From contig CM031555.1 in NCBI GenBank assembly GCA_018466975.1, positions 2,852,001-2,916,000 of the forward strand: a stretch of DNA of 64,000 bases, read 5' to 3'. The notes beneath the pieces are model-generated. The model saw only the letters and a program-made list of their open reading frames with translations, was not told the origin of the DNA and did no database searches. Positions within the stretch are counted from its first letter, which is position 1. Every line of letters begins with the position of its first letter. The DNA comes from Sparassis latifolia (Eukaryota > Basidiomycota > Agaricomycetes > Polyporales > Sparassidaceae). Positions 1 to 11,728 of this stretch are shown here, one piece after another. The position numbers were made by a program, and so were the translations under genes.

Positions 1-643
1 TCCGACGCTGTCAAGGAAGTCGAGTCCTAGGCGGCCCATGGCTTCCTTTCGAGCCTTCTTGACTTCAAGAGAACTCGACAGGATTCCCGATGGTTTGGTG
101 AACTCCTTGCCAGAGGATGCTAAAAGTAGGGTGCCTTTCTCCATCAGCTCCTGAACAGAAAAAGGCGGAAACTCTGGGGGAGAGGGAGGAACCATGTCAT
201 CTGAGGCCATCACCTCTTCCCCTGACGCGGGTTGCCATGACGGAATGAGAGCGCAGATCTGGGCGAGGGATGTGGATGCGGCGGAGCGTGTTTCATGAGA
301 TCTAGAATGAAGGTACGGTAGGATCTAGAGAGCAATATCAAACCTGATATGAATGAAGAAGAGAAAGTGCAACACACCCGAGCTACCACGGCCATTAGCT
401 CGGACCAGCCCGACTGATCGCTGAGAGTAACATGTTGACGGTTTGTCTTAATATCCTCTTCGACCAATACAGCATCTCCGACGACGCTCTTGGTTGCTAG
501 TTGTGCGATTTGCTTTGCTGCTGTTGTCCTCACTGAGGTCGACGAACCGGTGTCGAGAAGAAGGAGGAGCCGGTCCAACCTGAAGATGTGGGATGACTAC
601 TACGACTGCCATAACGGGAGGAGGGTGCATACCTAGAGGTCAT
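1..643 (-). CDS. mot1: Mot1/BTAF1 TBP-removing ATPase, N-terminal part (runs off left edge)
   Basis: Mot1 is a Swi2/Snf2-family ATPase that strips TATA-binding protein from DNA in the nucleus; its N-terminal HEAT repeats grip TBP. Only the 5' end is present. Exon 1 is 633-643 (ATG at 643, encoding MTS plus part of R), exon 2 is 378-579, and exon 3 starts at 324 and leaves the window. Splicing gives a start of MTSRLDRLLLLLDTG, the hallmark Mot1/BTAF1 N-terminus, followed by VLPYLHSRSHETRSAAS, the first HEAT-repeat region. Both introns (581-632 and 325-377) are GT-AG and preserve frame. The Swi2/Snf2 ATPase domain lies outside the window. Identification is by recognition of family motifs. Confidence 0.9.
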
Positions 644-983
644 AACGTAAAAAGGGTAGAGCCGGACCGCACGTGCCGGCACAGAGATCGAAGACAGCAA
701 ACGGGGTTGTTCTCACGCCCACCGGCCACGACGACTGCACCTTTTATCAAGTTCGCCCTTGTGACAGAAAATTGATCATGTCACGGGTGACCCCTGTGGT
801 CATCTGCGAATCTTCCCCCGCGTGACTGATCAACTTTGTCTTCGTCACACCTATGTTCTCGTTTGTCCTCCATCACCCAACCTTCGACGTCCCTCTCAGC
901 GAATTCGCTGTCCACTAGCTGTAAGTCTCTTTAATGCACCGTTTTTTCCCTTCTCTGCGCTCGGAGAGTCGGAATGACAAGAA
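644..983. other. Divergent intergenic region, mot1 / JmjC gene
   Basis: About 340 bases separate the divergent starts of mot1 and the JmjC gene and should hold both promoters. I see no clear TATA box or repeat. Confidence 0.5.
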
Positions 984-2720
984 ATGGAATTCGCCGAGCG
1001 TTTGTCCGCACAATTTGATGAAAGATGGAGTGAACCATATCGAGGCCGCTTAGATATCCTGCTGATCCGTAGTTTGTGTACAATCTCGTTTGACCTCGGT
1101 TTGACCAGTCATTCTCTCACCCAAAGCGGTCATGAGAAATCTTGAGATCCACTGAGTCGCCTTCATTGCATCACGGACCGAAGCGTTGAGAGAATTCTGT
1201 AGACCAACTCTTGCATGACAACAATCGCATGGGCTCAGGGTGCCGCACGCGCAGTCTCGGAGAGCTTGGGGAATGACTTTGGACCTACACCGCAGGGTGA
1301 GTGATGTCAGACCTGAAGAGCGCAGAGAGCGCTGATCCATGTAAGGAGCAGAAAACGTGGATGCCTTGCGGGACGCTGCAGCTCGCCTGTCGGACACACC
1401 ATCGCCTGATGCCGAGCTCTGTCTGAAGTTAGACAAACTCATCCAGCTGGCACACAAGGAAATGGCAGTGTCCTCGAGCGCAGCACAGATTGGATGGCGG
1501 AGGCTGTATACTGACGCCTGCATCCTACGGTCTTTAGCAGACATATATAGCCTCAACTCAACAAACGCTCAAAAGTATGCGCTGTCCTGCATCGCGAGAC
1601 TTGACCATGCTATCATCATCGCAGGGGCTCCGGGGGAAGGCCGACTGGATTTCACCATTGATCTTATTGCAGAAGTCCAGTCTAAATGCTTTCGGTCTCC
1701 CGGAGCTGGTGAGATGTTGGTTCCCGTTCCAGTGACCACTCCACATTCTCCGACTCTCCCGCTTACTGCGCTGAGGACTTATTCGGAAGCTGTGCCGCGC
1801 TTAGATGTACCCCCATCTCTAACATCTTTTGCCACGTCATTGTCGAGACGACCCTTCGTCCTGCCTGGTTATATTTGCGACTGGCCTGCCATGAATGAGC
1901 ACCCATGGCGATCTCTGGACTATTTGCGAGCGGTAACTGGACCTGGGCGGGTAGTTCCAGTGGAAATTGGTCGGGATTATACAGAAGCAGATTGGACACA
2001 GAAGATGATGCCTTGGGATGAGTTCCTGGACTCTTTGGGTCGTGATTCAAATCAGGAGCAACGGCCGACGCTGTACCTGGCTCAGCACAATCTCCTCAAG
2101 CAGTTTCCTGCTCTCAGAGATGACATGATGCCTCCGGATTATGTATATACCTCTCCATCTCCAACGGAGGATTTTCCGACATATACACCACCGGCGAACG
2201 AGGACCAATTAGTCCTGAATACGTGGTTAGGACCCGCGGGCACCATCTCTCCCGCGCATACGGTGCGTGCATGTTTCTGGTAGGAGCACTATTGTAACTT
2301 CTGACTTATCGACGGTAAGGATCCGTTCTTCAACTTCTTCGGTGAGCTATAGCTAAGTATTTTCCCACAATTTTGCTCACGCTTCTCGCAGCGCAAGTTG
2401 TAGGACGAAAAACCGTCTGGCTAGCTCCTCCAAGCACGACTCCGTCCATGTACCCTTACCCTCCTCCCTCAGTCTCCTCCAACCAAGCGCGCAACCCGGC
2501 TGCGAACAGCACAGATCCATCGATGGGCAACACATCTCGCGTAGATGTCTTCTCAGACACTGCAGCCAACCATGATGATTACCCGCTCTTCTGGGACAAC
2601 ACCGTCCCCCAGGCAATGGCGGTGACACTCGAACCCGGAGATCTACTTTTTTTCCCTCCTGGATGGTGGCATGCCATGCGCAGTGAAGACACCAGCTTCT
2701 CAGTGTCGATGTGGTTTTAG
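984..2720 (+). CDS. JmjC-domain oxygenase, JMJD5/KDM8-like
   Basis: This looks like a JmjC Fe(II)/2-oxoglutarate oxygenase of the JMJD5 (KDM8) type, a protein hydroxylase class. The N-terminal half is helical. The JmjC domain starts near RRPFVLPGYICDWPA and contains LNTWLGPAGTISPAHT, then DPFFNFF, giving the metal-binding H-x-D, then AQVVGRKTVWLAPP and FFPPGWWHAMRS with the second metal His. Exons are about 1351-2262, 2320-2341 (22 nt) and 2392-2720, all in phase. The 5' end is uncertain. An ATG at 984 and one at 1215 share a frame, and an intron with donor GTGAGT near 1297 ending near 1350 would join the 1215 exon to the main ORF. The stop is TAG at 2718-2720. Confidence 0.75.
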
Positions 2721-3167
2721 CAATCTGATCGGCTTCAGAATAATGGTTGGTTCCGGTGGTCATTGTTTTTAACGACCGGTAGTACGCCACGGGACGCTAT
2801 GGTCTCCATGATGCCTGCATCCGACTTAGCACCACCTCCCTCTACCTGCCGCGGTGCTCCAATAAGTGCCATCCAAGGTACGTGTTCTTTCGTTCTGCAC
2901 AACATTGCCGATTACTATTGTTCTTGTAGAACATCTTGTGACGCAGTTAGATCATTGTGCTGGGTGGGCATTTCTTCACGGGATGATGGGACTCCTTTGT
3001 CATTGGCCTTTTTCTTGCACGGACAATGGATGTGTTGTGTCAAACGTGGAAATTTGATTTACCTAGCTGGTTCCCACCTTCGTATGTCGGTACCCTTCCT
3101 TACCTTAAGCACCGAGCTATAGATAACAGACGCAATAAAACATTTCAAAACACATAGAAGACTATCA
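2721..3167. other. Convergent 3' flanks of the JmjC and SPF45 genes
   Basis: This region holds no convincing gene. Open frames at 2763-3122 have no family features. A GTACGT...TTGTAG stretch near 2878-2932 could be an intron in the 3' UTR of the JmjC transcript. Confidence 0.4.
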
Positions 3168-5580
3168 TCACAATGGCGCGTCAAACGCGAACTGGTTGAA
3201 CCGCGCCTCCGGGAAATAGCGCGCCCTCACGCTGCGGCCGCCAAAGTACCGCCCATCCAGTTCCCTAACCGTCTTCCAAGCGCCCACGGGCCCTGCGAAT
3301 AGCACGAAGATTCTAACAGCATCCTCTGGTTCCTCGGGCGGCGGTTGTACGAGGTGTACGATGACACGCTCAACAGTACCGTTCTTCGAGCATTCGTCAC
3401 CTGGCCAGGGAAGTTAATGAGTACGACGGCCTGCAACTCCGAACTGATTGCACGCACCAATTTCCTCTCTGAGATCCTCGTCCCCAACATCCTCCGGCCC
3501 CACCATATTCGTGAGTACCACGACGCGGCTCGGTTCGCCGAACCGCTCCCGGTCTTCCCGCGTCTTTGCGTCCTCATTCAAGTTCACGATCTTGCCCATC
3601 TTGGAGCCCACACCAATAGACTTGTTTCCCTGCTCTTTGGCTTTACCGCCCCTCCCCTTCCCCTTCCCACCCGCGACTTGCTCTACCGTGAGCGCGTGCA
3701 CAATCCCGCTTCCATCAGCGCCGAGACCCTGGCCTTCCTTATGTCCCCACTTAGCCATGAGGCGTTCAGCGAAACCGCGCGGGTCAGGCCTGCCACACGT
3801 GAAAGCGCAAATCTTCAGAAAAGCGTTCATACCATTGAAACAAATACGTGCCTTTTCGGAGCAGCCTCTGGAACCGGTGACTGGCTGCTTGACGCCGCAG
3901 ATAGCTCAGGAGAATCAGATCCAGCAGGGGGAGCGAGAGCTCTTAATTTCGCAGCAATAGCAGCCGCTACTTGCTGGCTGCTGCGTACCTTTTCTTCTGA
4001 TAACGTTGTGCCCATCGGGGGTGCAAGGGTAGGCGGAGGAGGCACCGAGGATGGCGGGGCAAAGGGATTGTATGCCAGCGGTGAACCATCACGCTCTTCG
4101 CGGGCGGGCGCAGAAGGTGGAGATGCCTGTGACAATGCCAGGCGGCGCAAGTAAGCGTCTTCACCTGTCTCTCCTTGCAGAATACGTGGAGCCGAAGGAA
4201 CGTTAAGCCCTGGTATGACATCTTCGTCCTCATCATCGGCAGCCGCGGGGGAGAAACTAGGTGGGAGACCTGAGACAGGAGCCTGAGGAACTGTGGAGGA
4301 TACCGAAGAGCGGGCAGACGAAGATGAAGGTATAACGAACTCTGTCGAAGTGACAGGCGTTGTGGAGGAGGTAGGGGGACCCGGGGATGCTGCACGGCGA
4401 AAGGCAGCAGACATTGCAAGTCGGCGCTGATAGGCCTCGTCGCCGGTCAGGTTCATCGGCATGGCTGCCGGCGGGGGCTGCCCAGGAGGACCACTGCCAG
4501 GTCCACGGGGTTTGTCATAATCCTCCTCATTGCGGTAATCATCACGATCGTCGAAACGACCTGCGAGGAAAAAATAGAGCTCATAGCGACGTTTGTAGCC
4601 CCCAACAGCAGAACACGCACCTGCTTTCCGCGGTCGCTCGTCGTCGGAACCACTTCCATAGCTGTCCGAGTAGCTATTACTCCGTCGGTTCCTCTTCCGT
4701 TCTTCTGCGCGGCGCTTCTCGGCCAATTGCTCCCGTCGCTCCTCGTGTTCGTGACGCTTGTGGTTCTTGTACTCATTATAATCATTTGGACGCATGGGGT
4801 TGTATTGCTCCATGGGATCCCATACTGCGACAATAGGTGCATTTTTGTGCTGTGCAAATTATTGGCATTACGATGTCACGCCGTCAACACCCACTCGGAT
4901 ACCTTGTTGAAGAGACTGACCTTTTTGCCTTTTCCCTTTTTCTTTCCGCCTTTTTGAGTCTTGAACCCATTCACATCTTCGTCAAGAACCATAGACGGCG
5001 GTTTGACCTTCCTGCCCCATCCCTGCCCTTGCGGCTGATTCTGAGTCTCGGCGGGTTTGGCCGGCTCCACAAGAGCAGGGGGCGCAAACACGATCGCCGT
5101 GCTCGAGATCGCCGCAGGAGCGCCCGCGCCCATCGCTGTGGTCATTGCCGCCCCCACAGGCAGACGCGGCGCGGCAGGCTTCGCCTTCTGCGCTTGGTTG
5201 CGGCGGATGGGCGCGAATGCGAGGCTGGCAGACCATCCTGGTGATCACCATGCGTCCGGGGCAGGTGGGAGAAGCATGAACGATGATTGTGTGAATAACA
5301 ACGTCTACATCGGCAAGGCTGCAGGAGAGGAAGAGATACCGGCTGTAGCCTTCGCTGATGCGCCTGCATCAAACGTAGTGCTTATGCTCGCCGTTGCGCT
5401 CGCGTTCTCTACTGGCGGGACTGTCGAGGGCTGATCAGTAGAGGGTGTTGCAGTTACTTCTGTTTTCTCGACAGGCGCAGTCACAGGCGTTTGAACGGCA
5501 TTTTGAGGGGTAGAAGAGGAGAAAGCTTTAGTAGAGGAGAATTGGATTCCTCCGTAGAGCCCGCCTGCTCTACTCGACAT
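3168..5580 (-). CDS. Splicing factor 45 (SPF45/RBM17-like), G-patch plus RRM/UHM
   Basis: SPF45 is a nuclear second-step/alternative splicing factor. The six exons are 5340-5580, 4921-5237, 4621-4849, 3852-4560, 3458-3789 and 3168-3400, and phases close throughout. The start [16 protein letters not shown] at 5580 is typical of fungal members. Next come a lysine-rich KKGKGKK segment, [20 protein letters not shown], an arginine/glutamate-rich charged region, a low-complexity Pro/Ser linker, the G-patch ([19 protein letters not shown]) and a C-terminal RRM of the UHM class ([14 protein letters not shown] ... [17 protein letters not shown]). The intron at 3790-3851 has a GC donor (AAAAG|GCACGT), which is needed to read PKRPDPRGF. 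The product is about 630 residues, longer than animal SPF45 because of the linkers. Confidence 0.9.
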
Positions 5581-5944
5581 GTTGCAGCGGATGGGAGTAG
5601 TGGGAAGACTGTGACAGTAATTTCTGCAGTAATTTCTTCCTACATGACCCTTATCAACACGTAATTACGTAAATAATTGACAAAAATCCGCAGCCCGCTG
5701 AACCTTTGACCGATGAACCCACAGGACACCACTGGTATTCGGAACTAAGGCACATCGTAATGTGAAAGCGTAAAGTGTGAGGGTGTAGAATGTCGGAGCG
5801 TAACGTAGACATGCAACAGTGGCGGAAATTGTGCACGATACAGCGAAACAGCAAAGGAATGACCTTGGGACACGGGAGAGCAGTTGGGAAAATGAAGCAT
5901 AACCAAACCACAAATGCTGATGACATTGTCGTGATAAGTGATCT
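5581..5944. other. Intergenic: SPF45 5' flank and Dcn1 3' flank
   Basis: This stretch should contain the SPF45 promoter and the Dcn1 3' UTR. Nothing specific is recognisable. Confidence 0.4.
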
Positions 5945-7857
5945 TCATTCATCCACATCCATCGGTGCAGCGGGTTCTTCTCTATCAACCTTACTCCTGC
6001 TGGTCTTCCACTCGACAAAATTGTCAATCATTGTAGGCCACGCCTGACGATCTACATGTTAGACTAATAGAACGGAAGCACTGGTGTGAATATATACTTA
6101 CACCGTCCGCGTCGTAGTTTGACAAATCCGGTTGAATTGTTCGGCAGAACTCAAGGATCTGAAGGTGTATCAGGAGACAAATAAGCAGGACGAGACAAAG
6201 AGAATGACAACCAAAAAAAGAACAACGCACCATGCTCCAGAGATCCTTATTGACACCCTTGTAGGTTCCCTTGTCCTGTCACACGTTATCAGTAAACTGT
6301 GAGGCAGATTGCTGGAGGAACACACGTTGATAAATTCTAGCATCTCTTTCATGACGGGATACTGCGGTACAACAAGAACACTCCAAAATGCAGACGCTGT
6401 CTGAACAACGGCCACATGGAATAAGTTATTGGAACGAGAGTGTGGATCGCACGCCTTACCTCCATGTCGATATTCCTGGCTCCACTTGGAACATGCGGGT
6501 AAGTCACATTCAAATAGTGACAAATTCGTAAGCTTACGCTGGCTTGGCGAGATTGAAGCAGTAAGAATACAATTCTGAGAACGCCTTGTTTGTATCCGCT
6601 GCGTACTTCCAATACCGCACACGGTTGTAAGGCTCCGACGGAACAGTCTTCTTTTTGGTACGTGCAGGGGTGACTGCAGGATGTTTCAGGGGCGGTTTGT
6701 TTAACAGCAGCATATCCTCGACGTCGTGCAGAGCTAAAGCCAAATATTCGAGACACGCAATTCTGCATATTAGAATGACACCAAGTGTAAGCCACATCTC
6801 TGTGCTGAGTAAATTACAGAAAACGAACGCACTGGAGCTCTTCCATCCCCGTTTGCCACTCATCCTTAGAGATCTTCGCCATCTCACTTGCGTTCATCTG
6901 CCATGCAAGTACGAGAGGCAGAGCGCCTTCCAGCGAAATATCCATGTCCGAGCACAGGCGCTCAAAGCCCTCTGGGCCTATTACGTTCAGATCGTCCGGG
7001 TCAGTGTAACTGCTGAATAGGGACGCCGCTCCCGCAGGAGTATACGGTTCAGGTGCTCTTTTCTTAGATTTTGTGTTATTGGACGTAGACGGTTCATTAT
7101 CGCTGTAAGAACTTCTATGAGGAATGCAGCAGAAGAGTGAAGTAATGGGCATAAGGTGTGCAGGAGCGTAACAGAAGACGGCGCAAAGGCTGCCGACCTG
7201 AGCTGCCAAAACACGCGTTTTCCGCCTGTATGAAACAGAATTTCGACAGTTCCGCGCAGCAGGGAAGTGAATGGAACGAGGCTGTACGCCTGCGGGCACA
7301 AGGACACGTAAATGTGAGATTGTCGACAAGACCACTCACTTGACATCCTGGGACTGGGCCTGCATAGATGAGTCAGCAACGGAACGTCCAGAAAATGCCC
7401 ATATTTGGAAGGAATCGTACTTCATTAGCGCTATAGTATGGGGTTAGGGTCCTCTACAATAGCAGGAAGGAAAAGTCACACACGTACGTAGTAGGTTGTA
7501 TCTTATTCTTCCCTTTCGCCCTGGAAGTGCCTCCTTTCTTGGCCCTACCCTTCTTTGGAGGTGGTGGCTCCTGCATATTCCAGGAAAAAATGGTGTATCA
7601 CTCCTGGCTGCTGCGAGCGAAATGGACGGGACGTACATCTGCCTCGCCCTCAACCTCCGAAAGCGTGGACATGGTATTCACGGGGGTTGACGCAGACGCG
7701 ACCGAAGGCGCGGTATCCACGCTCATTGCGCGAGCCGACGAGCGGGTGGTCCGTGTCGTAGTAGCCACGGATTCGTCCGCCCGTTTTCTCTGTACAATCA
7801 TCATTGGACAGACTTCGAGAGAAGTGGCTTGCAATAGTCACATACTTTAGGAGGCAT
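5945..7857 (-). CDS. Dcn1/DCUN1D-like cullin neddylation factor
   Basis: Dcn1 proteins act with the NEDD8 E2 Ubc12 to place NEDD8 on cullins. The C-terminal PONY domain is firmly resolved by exons 6833-7114, 6538-6762, 6460-6479 (20 nt), 6326-6400, 6231-6275, 6102-6158 and 5945-6043. It reads NVIGPEGFERLCSDMDIS, LPLVLAWQMNASEM, the late TAFWSVLVVPQYPVMKEML, and the cullin-binding end YDADGAWPTMIDNFVEW, and terminates in PMDVDE. The start is taken at ATG 7857 (MPPK), joined to 7637-7789 (basic, Ser/Thr-rich) and 7570 downward (PPPPKKGRAKKGG). The exons between about 7500 and 7115, where a UBA domain would be expected, could not be resolved, so the middle of the protein is uncertain. Confidence 0.82.
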
Positions 7858-9047
7858 CGCCTTCCCAGAGAGACGCGAAAAAGGTGCAGGTGGTGTAACT
7901 GAACAGAGCTGCAGAAATCCACGCGTTTGGCGCGACAGCCTGAAGCACGTGCCTTTCGGAGATCCCCGGTGAGAATCTCAAAGAGGCAACAGAGTTTCCT
8001 AACCTGGTAACACCAGGTACTGCATGCTCAGATTTACTCAGCATTGGTCCGCGATTCGCGGCGCAAGCCCACTATCTGAACGAACTAGCTTTAGTCTATG
8101 GGAGACGACCACACCTTTGCGAGTTGATCTCATCTTCCTAAACGATGCGCACCCACGAGGTCCCACGACTCAAGCAGTACACCATTGTGTGCTGCGATAG
8201 ATCCTGAGTTTCCGATAATCAAGTGACTCTTGATCGGGGTGTGTTGTCATATATAATCGGGATGCTCCGAGCTCACATCGCTGGATATAACCCCATTAAT
8301 TGCTGTGCCTGTGCGCGAGTGTTTCAATCCTATCAAATATCGGCCAGCCCACCGAAATTACTGTCCGAGGCTGTCGCGCATAAATTGCTGAGTAAACCCA
8401 CCGATAGATTCTCCCACCATCAAGAGTAGCGCATAAGGAGAAGTTGTTCCATGCTGTACAACCTAACCATGGTGATCTAACAAGCGCTGAACCAAATCCA
8501 GAATGTAGTAGATCGACATAATGCGTTACTGAGATCCACAAACTTGATATCATGACGGCATGTTCAGTGCTATGTAGGTAGGCAAGCCAATGCTCCGCTA
8601 TTTTTCTAGAGACAGGGGGGCGGGGTACGGAAGTCGGCGGTTCCTGCTCCACTCGATGTCAGGACAAGTTCCGCCTCGTCGGATTGGTGTTCTGCAGGTT
8701 GTATATATCGTTCCCTCCCACGCAGATAATGCCATCCCCGGTGCAAAATCAAGCGCGTGAGCAACCTTCAACCCTTGTGGGCGTCAAGACAATAAGAGCC
8801 ATCGGACAACGAATTTCCCTTGTAGGCTTAGAGTAAGACATAGTCCGTGCCGTTCTTGATCCGTCTCCGTTACGGCACGGTCGATAAGTGGACCGGAAAC
8901 ACGTACGACGAGGTCTCGAACTCCGTCTTCTCTGATCCCCTTCAATTTACTGTTCTCAGAAAACAATAACCACTGCATTCAGTAAGTTTAACCAACAGCG
9001 TGAAATAGAAGACCACAAAACTAACCATGGCACCGTATACACACTGA
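7858..9047. other. 1.2-kb gene-free stretch
   Basis: Only short overlapping open frames without family motifs occur here on either strand. It should include the Dcn1 promoter and the 3' flank of the next gene. No repeat structure was found. Confidence 0.4.
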
Positions 9048-9863
9048 CTATGTGTCAAGGCCTGTGTACTCGAACATATCCAGATTCCTGCTGTAGTCAC
9101 CGCGCGATTTTGAGACCCAACCTTGAACGTTATCGTCAAAATCAACTTCATTCCTCCAAGTGCCATCGTTGATCCACTTCAGTTGCAGGTAGCGGTCCCA
9201 CCATTCGATAGAGGCTTCCCCTGCCGCCTCTGATAACTGATATCCGACGACGAATGGCATGGGACCAAGGTATTCGTAGCTGCGATACAATGCTAATAAG
9301 AAGCACCATAAAATCATTCCCTTGGCACTCACCGTTTTGGTCGCAGGCCATCTTGCGCAATAAAATTAGGGCCTGGATAATTCTTTTGCACTTCTTCATT
9401 GTAAAATTCAAACACTATTCTATTCAGATCATCACCTTGTCTGAACCCGAGCTGATAAGGACGGATTAATTACAGGCCAAAATCGACAACATGAGAAGAT
9501 AATGACCTTTGTAGTGCCATGAGTTTGACGGAAATTCAAGGGGAGATACAAAACTCCAGAAAACGGTGCGCCGTACTGTATAAAAGGGTGCTTCTCAATC
9601 TAACCAACGTTATACCACGAATTGATTATTCCCGAGAAAAATGGATAACTCACTGGCCAAGACATTGTTTCCGTAGCGTGAGCATCCAACCGTTTTAACA
9701 ATATCGTCCGTTCTGTAGTAAGCGCTGTACGATAAGCCTGTTGATCCTTGGGGTCCAGCGAATCGCGCAAGTCCGTCAATGGCGGTAAATTCTTCCTCTG
9801 GCGGTATTCGTCACGTCTATTGGTCCACTGTTGAATGGCGTCTGTAGTCCATTTGTGCTTCAT
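9048..9863 (-). CDS. Hypothetical protein, 217 aa, four exons
   Basis: I do not recognise the family. Exons 9654-9863, 9507-9599, 9333-9451 and 9048-9279 splice with consistent phases into one 217-residue product starting MKHKWTTDAIQQW and ending in LDMFEYTGLDT. The first 70 residues are hydrophilic and helical (RRDEYRQRKNLPPLTDLRD). The middle has YGAPFSGVLYLPLNFRQ and the end has an aromatic-rich segment (SIEWWDRYLQLKW). There is no signal peptide or membrane segment. The ATG at 9863 directly follows an acceptor-like CTGCAG, so a further upstream exon is possible. Conserved reading frame across four junctions is the main evidence that it is real. Confidence 0.65.
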
Positions 9864-10421
9864 CTGCAGACGAATAATCGTGTGAGTTTACAGATCAGAA
9901 GTCCGCACTGAGTGGATACAAGCGACCTTGCAACGAACAAAATCCTAGCGCTGGTCTAGCGATCAAGGGCACCCCGAGTAACCACTCCAGGGGCACAACA
10001 CGGCCAGCTTGACAGAGTGCTTTCCGATAGGAGCGACTCGGAACAAAGCAGTGGTGCACGGACACGCTTGAGGGTCATGCGCCGCGGGCGGGATGAGTAA
10101 CTGTGGATGCACCGCGCGGGAGTAAAACATCACCACGAGAAAGTATAGGAAACCACGCACAAGGAAGAAAAGGCGATGTTATTGTCGCACAACAATCGAA
10201 GCCTTTTGTTGTCGAGGCCGGCCTCATGGGAAAGCGGGCCGCGAGAGGAGGACAATGCCTTCCATATCTGGCACAATGCTGCATGCAGCACTGACGCCAC
10301 AGTGTCCTCACACTCGCTCTAGTTATAATCACTGGGCTATAGTCATCTTCTACACTTTACCCCGCGGGTGCCCCCATTCGTTGTTCCACCCCTCGTTCCT
10401 TACTTTATTCTTTCGCTTGTG
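9864..10421. other. Divergent intergenic region
   Basis: The region lies between the hypothetical gene (minus) and the DUF7330-like gene (plus). A minus-strand frame at 9963-10160 opens with a hydrophobic stretch but has no ATG; I treat it as chance. Promoters of both genes should lie here. Confidence 0.4.
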
Positions 10422-11283
10422 ATGTCTAATTGCTCTTCGCCCGTATGTTCTCCAACGGTCAGTGTGCGGCTAACGTACTGACCAGAAATGTAGGATCGTA
10501 GGTTCTTTACTGGCACCGAGAGTCTGCTCGAGCAATCCAATGGATCGCACCGTGTCAAATACAGGGGAGCGGGGGAACGCATCGCTTATGATTACGCGCT
10601 GGAGACAGAGCACAACCCAGTCGATGTATCGCTCGTACTGCCGCACTACCGGGCCCGCAACCAGCCGCTCAACCATAGGCTGAGCATGTACGTCGGCAGC
10701 GAGCAAGGCGCCTCCATCAAAGTCAAAATTGTAAGTGCTGCGTCGAATGATCATGTCATTCGTGTACTCAAGCGGACGCCCATTTCAGTGCCGCAGCTTC
10801 ATGCCCTCGCGCACGACGAAATTCCGTCTGGAGGTGTTTTCCGCGGCTCACACTGACATCACTATCTGGCTACCCTCCGACTTCAAAGGGCATATCCACC
10901 GCTCTTCTCACTGCAAGAAAACGTCATTCTCCTCAGGCTTCACCAACCGCATTATGCAGAATGCCTGTATGACGCAGTCCCGCCGTCCCTCTGTCGTGTC
11001 CATGGGCAATCGCAGCATTCACCACTTCACTGACCTCTACGTGTCCGCCGACGTCCCGTCATACTCGGAGAAAGAGAACATGGGCTTCACCAGCGGCGGC
11101 TTCGACGAGGACGAGGTTGTGGTGTACACCGCGGGCCATGTGACATTCCGCATGTGGGACATCCATCGCGGCGAGCCCGAGGCGCGTTGCCGGGAGGCTT
11201 GCAAGCGCGTGTTCGGCCTCGGATGGTGTGCGAAGCGCGCTCCCGAGGTCGCTATCGACTGGGACTTCCTCCTTGAGGACTAA
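10422..11283 (+). CDS. DUF7330-like fungal protein
   Basis: This 256-residue protein has exons 10422-10457, 10494-10730 and 10789-11283, with both introns in phase 0. The start MSNCSSPVCSP leads to a beta-rich domain whose core TKFRLEVFSAAHTDITIWLPSDFKGHI (positions near residue 100) resembles the short-strand ISLWLPSDFKG pattern I associate with DUF7330 proteins of Agaricomycetes. Their biochemical function is unknown. There is no signal peptide or membrane segment. The first intron is only 36 nt, short but with GTCAGT and ATGTAG ends. The family name is from memory of the pattern, so moderately sure. Confidence 0.65.
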
Positions 11284-11728
11284 GCCTCTAGGCATTCGAT
11301 CTTCTATATTCGGTTTCTTGGTAAACTTCGTTCATCTCCATTTGTGCACGCTTCCGCGATTACCCGTGCTTGCTCTGAAACTGTATCATCACACTGATTT
11401 GTCGATTACTTACACCAGATCCTTCCCGCCACACAAGCATTGTAGCATAAGCATATATGCGTATACTCATTTCCTCATTGCTGTAGCATCACCTGAGTAC
11501 TCCGTTCTGTTCTTGACCGCTTTCGATAATGCGTTATCACATACTGCTTAGTATATGTACAGGCTAGTATGCGACCTCTTCCTTGTAGATGGTGACCCAT
11601 GCGACCTAGATCAAAAACCGATACCTCTTGCCGTTCCCATTATTTGATAGATATGCGATACAGATGTTACCGATACACGAATAGTTCCTACATGCTGGGG
11701 CCTTAGATTGAGGCTCTAAACCTGATGC
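11284..11728. other. Convergent 3' flanks
   Basis: The 3' flanks of the DUF7330-like gene and CIA2 meet here. The sequence is AT-rich with T-runs, as expected for 3' UTRs, and no gene is visible. Confidence 0.4.

Noticed and set aside
9963..10160. Minus-strand frame starting with a signal-peptide-like stretch
   Set aside because: The first codon is GTG, not ATG, and it ends after 65 codons without context.
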